Shown in pieces: positions 15,538 through 24,071 of a stretch of 64,000 nt of DNA. The translations under genes and the position numbers were made by a program. The stretch comes from DASZTV01 sp035548125 (lineage in GTDB: Bacteria; Actinomycetota; Actinomycetes; JAFAQI01), in contig DASZTV010000040.1 in NCBI GenBank assembly GCA_035548125.1, forward strand, positions 1 to 64,000. Direction: 5' to 3'. The notes below the pieces were generated by a model, which was given only the letters and a program-made list of their open reading frames with translations, did no database searches and had not been told where the DNA came from. Position 1 is the stretch's first letter. Each line of letters begins with the position of its first letter.

Positions 15538-16524
15538 ATGGCTACCGAACAGGCACTGGTCCGCGCTCCCCGCGTGCGGGTGTCGCTGCCTTCCCGCACC
15601 GCCTGGTGGAAGCAGCTCTACCTGCCGACCATCGGCGTCGGCGCGGTCGCCGTCTGGCTGAGCCACGAAGGATGGGAGGCGCTCGCGCCGTGGGGGCCGC
15701 TGCACCGGATCCGTAGTGCGGAGTTCCAGCTGGCCGGCCCCGTGGTCCTGGGCTTCGTGCTGACCGTCTTCCTGATCGAGCGCCGCTGGCCTGCCCAGCC
15801 GCGCCCGGCGTCGGCCAGGGGCCATCGCGTCGACGCGATGTACTTCTGCGTCCACGCGCTCGTCGGGGTTCCGATCATGGTCCTCGCGGGCACCGGCTTC
15901 TCGACCCTGCTCGCGGCGCACGCGTCGTGGCTCGTGCTCCCGACGCTCCCTGCTGTGCCACGAGCGCTCTTCGTCGTACTCGCGATCATCGGGATCGACG
16001 CGTTCAACTGGATCGCGCACTACGGCAGCCACCGGCTCACCGCGATCTGGCGGCTGCACGCGGTGCACCACTCTCAGGAGGAGCTGTCGATCCTGTCGAC
16101 GTTCCGCACCAGCCCGCTCGTGCACGTCGGGTTCATCATCACCGCGATCCCGGTCCTCGTGCTGGCCGGCAACAACGCGACCCCGCCGGAGCTGCTTACC
16201 GCGTTCGCCTGCTTCGGCGCCCTGCCGCACGCCAACACCCGGTGGAGCTACGGCCCGCTCGGCCGCTGGATCATCAGCCCGACCTACCACCGCGTCCACC
16301 ACCGCACCACGGGCCGGCTCGACATCAACCTCGGCACCATCTTCACGTTCTGGGACCGGATCGCAGGCCGGGCGATCTTCCCCGACCTCGACCAGCCGGT
16401 GCCCCCGACGGGGCTCGCCGGACGGCCGATACCGGTCGAGCAGGCGGAGGACCGACCCCGCTACCTCCGCCTGCTCTCCCGTCAGCTGTTCCAGCCGTTC
16501 GTTCGCGAAGGAGTGATCTCTTGA
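15538..16524 (+). CDS. Sterol desaturase/fatty-acid hydroxylase superfamily membrane protein
   Basis: 328-residue membrane protein with several hydrophobic segments (residues ~25-45, ~65-85, ~105-130, ~200-220). The diiron histidine clusters of the superfamily are intact: HYGSH near residue 160, HAVHHS about 15 residues later, and YHRVHHR near residue 245. Members insert oxygen into or desaturate sterols, carotenoids or fatty acids using O2 in the membrane. The closing EQAEDRPRYLRLLSRQLFQPF is also family-typical. ATG 15538 is used; a TTG three bases earlier is less likely. Its stop overlaps the TTG of the next membrane gene (TTGA), indicating coupling. Confidence 0.88.
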   Translation: MATEQALVRAPRVRVSLPSRTAWWKQLYLPTIGVGAVAVWLSHEGWEALAPWGPLHRIRSAEFQLAGPVVLGFVLTVFLIERRWPAQPRPASARGHRVDAMYFCVHALVGVPIMVLAGTGFSTLLAAHASWLVLPTLPAVPRALFVVLAIIGIDAFNWIAHYGSHRLTAIWRLHAVHHSQEELSILSTFRTSPLVHVGFIITAIPVLVLAGNNATPPELLTAFACFGALPHANTRWSYGPLGRWIISPTYHRVHHRTTGRLDINLGTIFTFWDRIAGRAIFPDLDQPVPPTGLAGRPIPVEQAEDRPRYLRLLSRQLFQPFVREGVIS

Positions 16525-16970
16525 CCACGACCACGACCACGGTGACCCGCCCGGGCAGCGTCCTCGCCACCCCGCATCGCGAGGTGCCCGTCCTCGCCCT
16601 CTGCGTGATCGGCGCCGGCCTTGCCGTCGCGTCCGGCGCCATCCACCTGCACCTGTGGAACCTCTTCTACCGCCACATCACGAACGGCCACCTGGACACG
16701 CTGTTCCTCGTGCAGTGGATCCTGTGCTTCGTCGGTGCCGCGGCCGTTCTCGCGATGCGCAACATCCTCGCCTCAGTGGCGACCGCGGCGCTGCTGATCG
16801 GCACATGGGTCGGCTACCTGATCACGCGCTACCACGGCTGGTTCGGCTTCGACCCCGGCAAAGGCATCGACACCAACTGGGCGACCTGGGCGATGATCAC
16901 CGAGATCGCGGGCACCGTGATCCTGGTCGCAGCAAGCGTCGTGATGGCGCGACAGACCCGGACCCGCTGA
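16521..16970 (+). CDS. Four-helix integral membrane protein, function unknown
   Basis: 149 residues with about four transmembrane helices (LALCVIGAGLAVASGAIHL, FLVQWILCFVGAAAVLAM, ATAALLIGTWVGYLI, ITEIAGTVILVAASVVM) and conserved-looking His/Trp residues in GAIHLHLWNLFYRHI near the first helix. I do not recognise a named family. The start is a TTG at 16521 that overlaps the preceding stop codon and has aaggag eight bases upstream; no ATG gives a complete first helix. Coupling to the desaturase-like gene suggests that it partners that enzyme in the membrane. It ends three bases from the convergent FHA gene. Confidence 0.75.
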   Translation: MTTTTTTVTRPGSVLATPHREVPVLALCVIGAGLAVASGAIHLHLWNLFYRHITNGHLDTLFLVQWILCFVGAAAVLAMRNILASVATAALLIGTWVGYLITRYHGWFGFDPGKGIDTNWATWAMITEIAGTVILVAASVVMARQTRTR

Positions 16971-16973
16971 CCG

Positions 16974-17579
16974 CTACAACCAACGGCGGTCCTGCGCCAC
17001 GCGGCACAGCTCACGCCGCTTGGTGTGCGTCGGCAGCTCGGCCAAACCGGTCTTCACGTACGCGCGCCGCAGCGCGGCCTTGACCGCGTCGACGGCGAGC
17101 GGCGTACCGAGCGCGGCAGCGATCTCGGCGTTCGTCGCGGGCTCCCCGCCGTGGACCCACGGCCGGGCCAGCTCCTGCACCACCTGAAGCTGGTAGGGCG
17201 ACAGCGCCTCGACCGCTGTGGTGCTGCGAACGCCGGCCAGCGACATGGCGCGGGTCTCGTCGGCCGCGGCCGCCTCGTCCCCCGAGGAGATCCTGACGGT
17301 CAGGCTGACCGCGCCGACCTCCAGCCGGTCGCCGTGGCGAAGCGGACAGTCGACGTACATCGGCAGGCGGGTGCCGTTCAGGACGGTGCCGTTGCGGCTG
17401 CCCTTGTCGGTCACCGTCCACGTGGACGTCCCGCGATGGATGACCACGTGCTCGCGACTCACTGACGGATCGTCCAGTCGTAGGTCGGCATGAGGGGCCC
17501 GCCCCACGAGCAGGCCGTCGCGGAGCTCCGCCGACCGGCCGTCCGCAGCGGCTAGGCTCCCGGCTACGAGGTCGAGCAT
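16974..17579 (-). CDS. FHA-domain protein with C-terminal helical (winged-helix-like) domain
   Basis: 201 residues. Residues ~18-100 form a forkhead-associated phosphothreonine-binding domain: GLLVGRAPHADLRL, the binding-loop Ser and His in DPSVSREHVVIH, and DKGSRNGTVLNG. Residues ~125-200 (LSPYQLQVVQELARPW... NAEIAAALGTPLAVDAVKAALRRAYVKTGLAEL) look like a helix-turn-helix fold related to LuxR or winged-helix modules. FHA domains read phosphothreonine marks, and the neighbouring divergent Ser/Thr kinase is the obvious partner. ATG 17579 is preferred; the longer frame to 17696 would run into the kinase start. No membrane segment is seen. Confidence 0.82.
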   Translation of the reverse strand: MLDLVAGSLAAADGRSAELRDGLLVGRAPHADLRLDDPSVSREHVVIHRGTSTWTVTDKGSRNGTVLNGTRLPMYVDCPLRHGDRLEVGAVSLTVRISSGDEAAAADETRAMSLAGVRSTTAVEALSPYQLQVVQELARPWVHGGEPATNAEIAAALGTPLAVDAVKAALRRAYVKTGLAELPTHTKRRELCRVAQDRRWL

Positions 17580-17680
17580 CCCCGGTTCGTTCCCCGGGAG
17601 CGGCGCCGCCAAATCGTTAATGCCCTCTCGATCCGGGTAGGACGAAACGGACCGGGAAGACCGCGATCGGAAGAGGCTGT

Positions 17681-19135
17681 GTGACATCGGCGACACGCGA
17701 GCTGCTCGCGGATCGGTACCGCCTCGAGGAGCGAATCGCGACCGGCGGCATGGGCGTCGTGTGGCGGGCCCGCGACGAGCGGCTCGAGCGCGACGTGGCG
17801 GTCAAGCTGATCCGGCCGGAGTACGCCGACGACCCGACCTTCCGGCAGCGGTTGCGCCTGGAAGCCCGCGCGATCGCGGCCATTCGCAGTCCGCACGTCG
17901 TACACATCCACGACGTGTGCGAGGAGCGGGACCCGGCGGGCGGCTACCGCTCGTTCCTGGTCATGGAGCTGGTCGGTGGCGCGCCGCTGTCCGCGGTGCT
18001 GCGTGACGGGACGCTCCCGGTCGACCTGACGATCGAGGTGATGCGCCAGACCGCGTCGGCTCTCGCCGCCGCCCACGAGCAGCAGATCATCCACCGGGAC
18101 ATCAAGCCCGCGAACATCATGGTCGATCCGGGCGGCCGCGTGACGGTGCTCGACTTCGGCATCGCGCGGGCCGCCGACGCGGTCGCGCTCACCGCGACGG
18201 ACCTGATCCTCGGCACCGCCCGCTACATCTCACCCGAGCAGGCCGACGGCCGAGGCGCGACCGCGGCGAGTGACGTCTACTCGTTGGGCGTCGTCGCCTT
18301 CCAGTGCCTCGCCGGAAGAGTGCCCTTCGACGCGGGCTCCGACGTCGGCGTCGCGCTGGCGCACCTTCGGGAGCCGGTCCCTCCGCTGCCGTCCACCGTG
18401 CCGGCACCGATCGCGGACCTGGTGACCAGGATGCTTGCGAAGGCACCCGAGGACCGGCCCACCGCGACCGACGTCGCGGAGCGGCTCGCCGCGCTGTCCG
18501 CCGCCCCGGACACCGCCACCTCCGAGCTCACCGTGCCGGTGCCACGCGTCCGTCGCGACCTCAAGCAGGCGGCCACCGCAGTGCTGCCGGTGGTCGTGGC
18601 GGCGCGCCATCGGATCCAGGGCCGGCTCGACACGCACGACCTCAAGGAGACCCGCTCGGCCGCGGCGCGGCCCCGCCTGCTGTTCGCGACGGTCGCGGCG
18701 GTGGCGCTCGTCCTCGCGCTCCCACTCGCGCTCGCCGGAGGCTCCGGCGGGCTGCAGCCGTCGGTGGCCGCGGGGACTCCCAACGCCCACTCGGCGACGC
18801 GCCACGTCGTCGCGCCCGCGAAGGTGACGGTCAGCCCGACGGCGTACCTTGGCAAGCCCTGGCCGCAGGTTCGGCGACAGCTGCGCGCACTTGGCCTGCA
18901 CCCGGTCGCCCACTTCGCCGGGTCGGGAGCCGGTGCGACGGTGATCGGCGTCGCGCCCTACGGCAAGGTTGCAAAGGGCACCACGATCAGCGTCCTGGTC
19001 TCGCGCGCCGGTCCCGCGTCGCCGGCGCAGCACAAGGCGCCGGCCTCCAAGCATCCGAAGCCTCCCAAGCCGAAGGGCCCGGGCGGCCACGGCCCGCCGG
19101 GACAGATCAAGAAGCACCACGGGCCGGGGCACTAG
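17681..19135 (+). CDS. Membrane Ser/Thr protein kinase (PknB-like) with one PASTA domain
   Basis: 484 residues. Kinase domain residues ~13-275: glycine loop ATGGMGVVW, ATP Lys42 in DVAVKLI, catalytic HRDIKPANI, DFG in VLDFGIARA, activation segment with Thr residues (ALTATDLILGTARYISPEQ). A juxtamembrane stretch follows, then one transmembrane helix (~residues 328-347), and an outside region with a single PASTA domain (KVTVSPTAYLGKPWPQVRRQLRALG...). The tail is Pro/Lys/His/Gly-rich (KHPKPPKPKGPGGHG). PASTA kinases sense cell-wall fragments. GTG 17681 begins MTSATRELLADRY. The stop codon TAG lies inside the left end of the palindromic element that follows. Confidence 0.92.
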   Translation: MTSATRELLADRYRLEERIATGGMGVVWRARDERLERDVAVKLIRPEYADDPTFRQRLRLEARAIAAIRSPHVVHIHDVCEERDPAGGYRSFLVMELVGGAPLSAVLRDGTLPVDLTIEVMRQTASALAAAHEQQIIHRDIKPANIMVDPGGRVTVLDFGIARAADAVALTATDLILGTARYISPEQADGRGATAASDVYSLGVVAFQCLAGRVPFDAGSDVGVALAHLREPVPPLPSTVPAPIADLVTRMLAKAPEDRPTATDVAERLAALSAAPDTATSELTVPVPRVRRDLKQAATAVLPVVVAARHRIQGRLDTHDLKETRSAAARPRLLFATVAAVALVLALPLALAGGSGGLQPSVAAGTPNAHSATRHVVAPAKVTVSPTAYLGKPWPQVRRQLRALGLHPVAHFAGSGAGATVIGVAPYGKVAKGTTISVLVSRAGPASPAQHKAPASKHPKPPKPKGPGGHGPPGQIKKHHGPGH

Positions 19136-19296
19136 TGTCTCGTCTCTCAAATCCTTTGCCACGATGCGGCGATCAGGCCTGCGCCCGCAAGGCGGAGGAG
19201 GAGTCGCGTAGCGGCGCTACGCGCGACGACGACAACGAAGCGAGCGTGCGGCTGGGCGTCGCAGCGGGTAAGAGGATTTGGGAGACGAGACACTAG
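19132..19296. repeat. 165-bp MITE-like palindromic element with 24-bp terminal inverted repeats
   Basis: The left end (19132-19155, starting CTAGTGTCTCGTCTC) and right end (19273-19296, ending GAGACGAGACACTAG) are reverse complements with one mismatch in 24. Both ends carry CTAG, which may be a 4-bp target duplication flanking TGTCTCG...CGAGACA. The interior keeps partial complementarity throughout, and a strong hairpin (GTCGCGTAGC / GCTACGCGCGAC) sits at the centre, so the transcript would fold into one long stem. The kinase stop codon falls inside the left end. No transposase is encoded. It could instead act as a processing or termination structure. Confidence 0.7.
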
Positions 19297-19374
19297 GTAG
19301 CGGCATCGGGTCACTCCGGTGACCCGTCCGGTCTGGTCCGTTTCGCTTCGGCCCCACCGGCGACGTTGAAGTGC

Positions 19375-20643
19375 GTGAGTGCCGCCCTCCCCGCGATCCT
19401 GCTCCTGATCTCCGCCACCCTGACCGTGGTCGCCGCGGCCACGGTGTGGTGGATGCTGCACGCCTGGCGAACCCCCGCCGACCTGCAGGACACCGAGTTC
19501 GACCGCCGTCCGGACGCCCCCAGGCTGTCGTTCTCCTTGCTGGTGCCGGCGCGTCACGAAGAGGCCGTCCTAGGAACCACGCTCGATCGGCTGACCCAGC
19601 TCGCCCACCCCGACTTCGAAGTGATCGCCATCGTCGGCCACGACGACCCCGGCACCGAGCAGGTGGCACGCGCCGCCGCGGCGCGCTCCGACGGCCGGGT
19701 CAAGGTCGTGGTGGACCACAGCGTTCCCAAGAACAAGCCGAGCGCGCTCAACACCGCGTTGCCGCAGTGCCGTGGCGACATCATCGGCGTGTTCGATGCC
19801 GAGGACGACGTCGACCCCCGTCTGCTGCGCGTCGTCGACGCGGCGTTCCGCAACAACGACGCCCACGTCGTCCAGGGCGGCGTCCAGCTGCTGGACTTCC
19901 GATCCTCCTGGTTCTCGCTGCGCAACTGCCTCGAGTACTTCTTCTGGTTCCGTTCCCGGCTGCACCTGCACGCCCGCCACGGCTTCATCCCGCTCGGCGG
20001 CAACACGGTGTTCGTCCGCGCCGACCTTTTGAAGACGGTCGGCGGCTGGGACGCGAGCTGTCTGGCCGAGGACTGCGAGCTGGGCGTCAGGCTGTCCTCG
20101 CTCGGTGCGAGGGTCGCGGTGGCGTACGACCCACACCTGGTCACGCGCGAGGAGACGCCGCATTCGATGTCGGCGCTGGTGAAGCAGCGAACCCGCTGGA
20201 ACCAGGGGTTCCTCCAGGTGCTGCGCAAGGGCGCGTGGCGCAACCTACCGACACGCCGCCAGCGGGTGCTGGCGCGGTTCACCCTGGCGCAGCCGTTCCT
20301 GCAGGCGTTCGCCGGGATCTGCGTACCGGCATCGATCGCGTTTGCGCTCTTCGTGCGAGTGCCGCTCGTGGTGGCCCTGACGACGTTCATCCCGGCGATC
20401 CCGACCATCGCGATGATCTGCTTCGAGATCGCGGGGCTGCGGGAGTTCTGCCGGGTCTACTACGTGCGAGCCCGCGCCACCGACTACCTCACCCTCATCG
20501 TCGGCACCCCGGTCTACATGCTGCTGCTCGGTCTTGCGGCGCTGCGGGCGGTGGTCCGTGAGATGGCGGGCAACAACAGCTGGGAGAAGACCGCCCACAG
20601 CGGGGCCCACCTCGGGACCGCAGCCGTCGGGGTGCCGCGATGA
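19375..20643 (+). CDS. Processive membrane glycosyltransferase family 2 (cellulose/chitin/hyaluronan-synthase-like)
   Basis: About 422 residues: one N-terminal helix, a GT-A catalytic domain, and roughly three C-terminal helices. Motifs in order: SLLVPARHEE, the first Asp of GHDDPG, the D-x-D region GVFDAEDDVDP, the acceptor/base motif in LAEDCELGVRL, and QRTRWNQG (Q-x-x-R-W), which marks processive synthases. There is no PilZ domain and the protein is far shorter than BcsA, so it is nearer the compact synthase type. GTG 19375 is preferred; a TTG at 19366 would add three residues. The stop overlaps the next ATG (ATGA). It heads a four-gene glycan operon. Product sugar is unknown. Confidence 0.87.
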   Translation: MSAALPAILLLISATLTVVAAATVWWMLHAWRTPADLQDTEFDRRPDAPRLSFSLLVPARHEEAVLGTTLDRLTQLAHPDFEVIAIVGHDDPGTEQVARAAAARSDGRVKVVVDHSVPKNKPSALNTALPQCRGDIIGVFDAEDDVDPRLLRVVDAAFRNNDAHVVQGGVQLLDFRSSWFSLRNCLEYFFWFRSRLHLHARHGFIPLGGNTVFVRADLLKTVGGWDASCLAEDCELGVRLSSLGARVAVAYDPHLVTREETPHSMSALVKQRTRWNQGFLQVLRKGAWRNLPTRRQRVLARFTLAQPFLQAFAGICVPASIAFALFVRVPLVVALTTFIPAIPTIAMICFEIAGLREFCRVYYVRARATDYLTLIVGTPVYMLLLGLAALRAVVREMAGNNSWEKTAHSGAHLGTAAVGVPR

Positions 20644-22337
20644 CCGAGCTGGACCTCACTCCCGACCAGCGTCGGCAGCTCGACCTCCCGGTCGACCCGC
20701 CGCGCGACCCGATCGGCGGGTGGCGCAGCTCGCGAGTCCGGCTGCAGGCGTGGGCCTGGCGGCACCGCCGTAGCCTCCTCGTCGTCACCCCCCTGCTCGT
20801 CGGCGTCGCGCTGGTGCGGTTGTGGGGCCTCGCGCACGGTCCGGCACTCTCCGACGACGAAGGCACCTACGTGGCGGAGGCGTGGGCCGTACAGGCCCAT
20901 CACGCCCTGGCGCCCTACACCTATTGGTACGACCATCCGCCGTTCGGCTGGATCCAGATCGCAGGCTTCACCTGGTTGACGGGTGCCTTCCACGGCACCC
21001 CGCTGCACATCGTCGCCGTTCGCCGGCTGATGGTCGGGTACGCCGTGATCGACGCCGGGCTCATCTACCTGCTCGCGCGCCGGTTCGGCATTGCGCGACT
21101 GTGGTCGGCCGTTGCGGTCACGCTGTGGGCGATCTCGCCGCTCGCGGTCGGTTACTCCCGGATGGTCTACCTCGACAACGTTGCGCTGCCATGGGTGCTC
21201 GCGGCCTTCGTGCTCGCCGCGACCCCTCGTCGGTCGTTGTGGGCCCACACGGCGGCGGGCGGGCTGTTCGCGCTCGGTGTGCTCAGCAAGGAGACGATGA
21301 TCGTGCTGCTGCCCACCCTGCTGTGGGTGGCGTGGCGGCACACCGACCGCAAGACGCGTTCGTTCTGCATGGTCGGGCTGTGCACCATGGCGGCGCTGGT
21401 CCTGGTCATGTATCCGCTCATGGCGCTGCTGCGCGGTGAGCTGCTCCCCGGCGCCGGCCACGTCTCGTTGTACGAGGCGCTGAGGTGGCAGTTCTTCGGC
21501 CGACCGTCGACCGGCAGCGCGCTGCTCGCGCACAGCGCGTCACGCGACGTGCTGCACAGCTGGCTCACCTTGGACGGCTGGCTGCTGCTCCTCGGCGTCC
21601 TCGGCGCACTCGGCTGCCTGGCGGCGAAGCAGCTGCGCCCGCTCGGCGTGACGATGTTGCTCCTCGTCGCAGTAGGCCTTCGTCCCGGCTACCTCCCTCA
21701 GCCGTACGTCATCGTGCTTCTGCCGTTCGCGGCCCTCGCGGCGGCCGGCGCCGCAGAGCAGCTGTTCCATGCGCTGCGCAGCAGGCCACCGGTCCCGATC
21801 CGGCCGCGCCACGAGGCGAGGCTGCTCGCCGGGGGCCGCATCGCCGCTGCCGCCGCCACGGTGACCGTCGCGGCGCTGGTCGTGCCGCACTGGCTCAACG
21901 GGGACTCCGCGCTCGCCGCGACCAACCAGTCCGCGCCCATCGCGGCGGCCGAGCACTGGCTAGAGGCTCACGCCCGATCCGCCGTCACACACCGCAGCGT
22001 CCGGTTCGGCCGGGACGTGCTCGTCGACGACACGATGTGGTCGGACCTGGTGACCAACGGCTTCCCGCAACAGCAGGTGATCTGGTTCTACAAGCTGGAC
22101 TACGTCGACAACCTCGACCCCTCGGTACGCCGCCGGATCCACGACTACCGGGACTTCGGCTACGTGGTGTCGAGTCCCATCATCCGGGCAGGACTCGTCC
22201 AAAGCCCTGCACCGCGCTATGCGCTGGCGCGCGAAGCGCTCGCCCACGCATCACCAGTGGCGTCGTTCGGTCACGGCAAGAGCCGGATCGTGATCGAACG
22301 GGTCACCCCGCCGACGAAGAGGAGGACGCGAGGATGA
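20640..22337 (+). CDS. GT39-type (ArnT/PMT-like) membrane glycosyltransferase
   Basis: 565 residues with about ten or more hydrophobic helices. The first periplasmic loop carries the catalytic acid pair in ALSDDEGTYVAEAWA, then YDHPPFGWIQIAGFTWL, both signatures of the dolichyl/undecaprenyl-phosphate mannosyltransferase and ArnT superfamily. Members transfer a sugar from a polyprenyl phosphate to an acceptor outside the membrane. The cytoplasmic N-terminus (residues 1-50) is charged. The C-terminal ~170 residues form an extracytoplasmic domain. It overlaps genes on both sides by four bases (ATGA), so the whole operon is translationally coupled. In context it may decorate the polymer made by the GT2 enzyme; this is inference. 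Confidence 0.87.
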   Translation: MTELDLTPDQRRQLDLPVDPPRDPIGGWRSSRVRLQAWAWRHRRSLLVVTPLLVGVALVRLWGLAHGPALSDDEGTYVAEAWAVQAHHALAPYTYWYDHPPFGWIQIAGFTWLTGAFHGTPLHIVAVRRLMVGYAVIDAGLIYLLARRFGIARLWSAVAVTLWAISPLAVGYSRMVYLDNVALPWVLAAFVLAATPRRSLWAHTAAGGLFALGVLSKETMIVLLPTLLWVAWRHTDRKTRSFCMVGLCTMAALVLVMYPLMALLRGELLPGAGHVSLYEALRWQFFGRPSTGSALLAHSASRDVLHSWLTLDGWLLLLGVLGALGCLAAKQLRPLGVTMLLLVAVGLRPGYLPQPYVIVLLPFAALAAAGAAEQLFHALRSRPPVPIRPRHEARLLAGGRIAAAAATVTVAALVVPHWLNGDSALAATNQSAPIAAAEHWLEAHARSAVTHRSVRFGRDVLVDDTMWSDLVTNGFPQQQVIWFYKLDYVDNLDPSVRRRIHDYRDFGYVVSSPIIRAGLVQSPAPRYALAREALAHASPVASFGHGKSRIVIERVTPPTKRRTRG

Positions 22338-22984
22338 ACACCCCAGAGGGTCTGGACGCACTTGGCTTCGAGACGACACAGGGGTTCGACGGGGCGGGTC
22401 CCGACGGCGGCCTGCCGCAGTTCGCGACCGTGATGCGCGGCTACGACCGGGGCCAGGTGGACGACTACGTGGCGCGGCTCAACGACTTCGTCGCCGACGC
22501 GGAGCAGCGCGCCAACCGCGCCGAACGAAGCGTCGTCGACCTGACCGGACGGGTCGAGCGCCTCACCGAAGAGCTACGCAGCGCGGTGGAACGCCGACAG
22601 GCGCAGCGCGCGAGCGCTCCGTACGAAGGCCTCGGCGAACGCATCGAGCACATCCTGCGGCTGGCCGGTGAGGAGGCCGACACCATCCGCCAGCAGGCCC
22701 GCAACGAAGCGGAGCAGATCGTGACCGAGGCGCAGCGGCGCCGCGAGACCGAGCGGCAGAGTGGTGAGCGGGACCTCGCCGCCGTCGCGCAGCAGCGCGA
22801 CGCCGTGGTCGCCGAGCTGCGGCGCGTGCAGGACGTCCTCGCCACGCTGGGACTCCGCCAGGCCCTTGCCGAAGAAGGCGTCACGATTCCCGAGGCCGTT
22901 GACCCGGCCCAGCCGCCACCGGCACCGGGTGACGAGGACGCGACCCGCGTGATTCGGCTGCCCAATGTTGCGGCGTCGCAGTGA
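22334..22984 (+). CDS. DivIVA-domain coiled-coil protein
   Basis: 216 residues. After a 30-residue acidic lead, residues ~32-60 read FATVMRGYDRGQVDDYVARLNDF, the membrane-curvature-binding N-terminal motif of DivIVA/Wag31 proteins. Residues ~60-180 are a long heptad-type coiled coil (DAEQRANRAERSVVDLTGRVERL, HILRLAGEEADTIRQQARNEAEQIV). The tail is Pro-rich. DivIVA proteins scaffold polar growth in actinobacteria. This copy is embedded between glycosyltransferase and glycosidase genes, with ATGA overlap upstream and a 20-bp overlap downstream. It is therefore probably a dedicated scaffold for this glycan machine, not the housekeeping Wag31, which normally sits near the division cluster. Confidence 0.85.
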   Translation: MNTPEGLDALGFETTQGFDGAGPDGGLPQFATVMRGYDRGQVDDYVARLNDFVADAEQRANRAERSVVDLTGRVERLTEELRSAVERRQAQRASAPYEGLGERIEHILRLAGEEADTIRQQARNEAEQIVTEAQRRRETERQSGERDLAAVAQQRDAVVAELRRVQDVLATLGLRQALAEEGVTIPEAVDPAQPPPAPGDEDATRVIRLPNVAASQ

Positions 22985-24062
22985 CCTCGTCGCGGTAACC
23001 GCGGCGCTCGCCCTGGTCTGCGCCGGCCTGCTGGGCGGGTGCACCGGGACCGCACGCGGCGAGACCTCCGGCTCGTCCGCGACGGCAAGCGCACGGCAGT
23101 TCCTGCATCGGTACGTGTCGTCATCGGGCGCCGTGGTACGCCACGACCAGGGTGGCGACACTGTCAGCGAGGGCCAGGGCTACGCGATGCTGCTCGCGTA
23201 CGCCGTGAACGACCGATCGCTGTTCACGAAGATCTGGCGGTGGACGAGCCGCCACCTCCGCCAGCCAAGCGGACTCTTCGCCTACCACTGGCAGAACGGC
23301 TCGGTCGCGGACACGCAGCCGGCTGCTGACGCCGACACCCAGATCGCGTGGGCCCTCGACCTCGCCGGCCGGCGCTGGTCGATCACCGCCGACACGACCG
23401 CGGCCCGCCGCATCGCCGGCGCGATCGCCGCCAACGAGATCGGCTACGACGAGAACGGCCGGCCTACTCTCGCCGCCGGGCCGTGGGCGGTGGGCGCCGG
23501 GCAGCCGGTTCAGGTCGAACCGGGTTACTGGACGTTCCCGGCCGACGCTGCGCTCGCGGTTCTGACCAACGACAACAGGTGGCGTGACCTCGCCGCCGCC
23601 GACGCCGCGCACCTCAAGGCCCTGACCCGCAACGGCGCCACGCTGCCGCCGGACTGGGCGACGATCGGCAGCGGCTCCGGACCCACGCCCTCCCCCGCGC
23701 CGGGCACCGGCGCAAGCATCGCGACCGGTCAGGACGGGTTGCGCGCCCTGGCCTGGGCGGCATGCCTGCCCGCGACCCACACCCTCGACGCGCGCTGGTG
23801 GAAGCTCGTCGCGCCCACGGCCCGCAGCGGCCCGCTCACCCGGAACATCGACGGATCGCCGGCCGCGGACGGACCGTCACCGCTCAGCCTGGTCGCCGCG
23901 GCAGCGGCGGCCAAGGAAGCCGGGCACGTCGCCACGATGCGGTCACTCCTCGCGAGGGCGAACCAGACCGCCCAGCAGCAACCCACCTACTACGGAGACG
24001 CCTGGAACGCCATCGGCCACATCCTGCTGAGCACCAAGCTGATCCCCGGCTGCACCCCGTAG
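22965..24062 (+). CDS. GH8-family endoglucanase-like lipoprotein
   Basis: 365 residues with a lipoprotein signal (MLRRRSDLVAVTAALALVCAG, lipobox LGGC with Cys26). The GH8 fold follows: acid Glu in DTVSEGQGYAMLLAYAVND, and the motif ADADTQIAWALDLAG containing the second catalytic Asp region. Then EPGYWTFPADAALAVL and YYGDAWNAIGHIL. GH8 includes BcsZ-type cellulases that accompany bacterial cellulose synthases and trim or release the polymer. The start overlaps the DivIVA-like gene by 20 bp. Its presence is the best evidence that the operon makes a beta-1,4-linked glycan, but chitosan or another beta-glucan is equally allowed by the family. Confidence 0.87.
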   Translation: MLRRRSDLVAVTAALALVCAGLLGGCTGTARGETSGSSATASARQFLHRYVSSSGAVVRHDQGGDTVSEGQGYAMLLAYAVNDRSLFTKIWRWTSRHLRQPSGLFAYHWQNGSVADTQPAADADTQIAWALDLAGRRWSITADTTAARRIAGAIAANEIGYDENGRPTLAAGPWAVGAGQPVQVEPGYWTFPADAALAVLTNDNRWRDLAAADAAHLKALTRNGATLPPDWATIGSGSGPTPSPAPGTGASIATGQDGLRALAWAACLPATHTLDARWWKLVAPTARSGPLTRNIDGSPAADGPSPLSLVAAAAAAKEAGHVATMRSLLARANQTAQQQPTYYGDAWNAIGHILLSTKLIPGCTP

Positions 24063-24071
24063 CCGGGACGG

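Noticed and set aside
19132..19296. Reading the palindromic element as the end of an insertion sequence with a transposase
   Set aside because: No frame inside or beside it resembles a transposase. It is only 165 bp.
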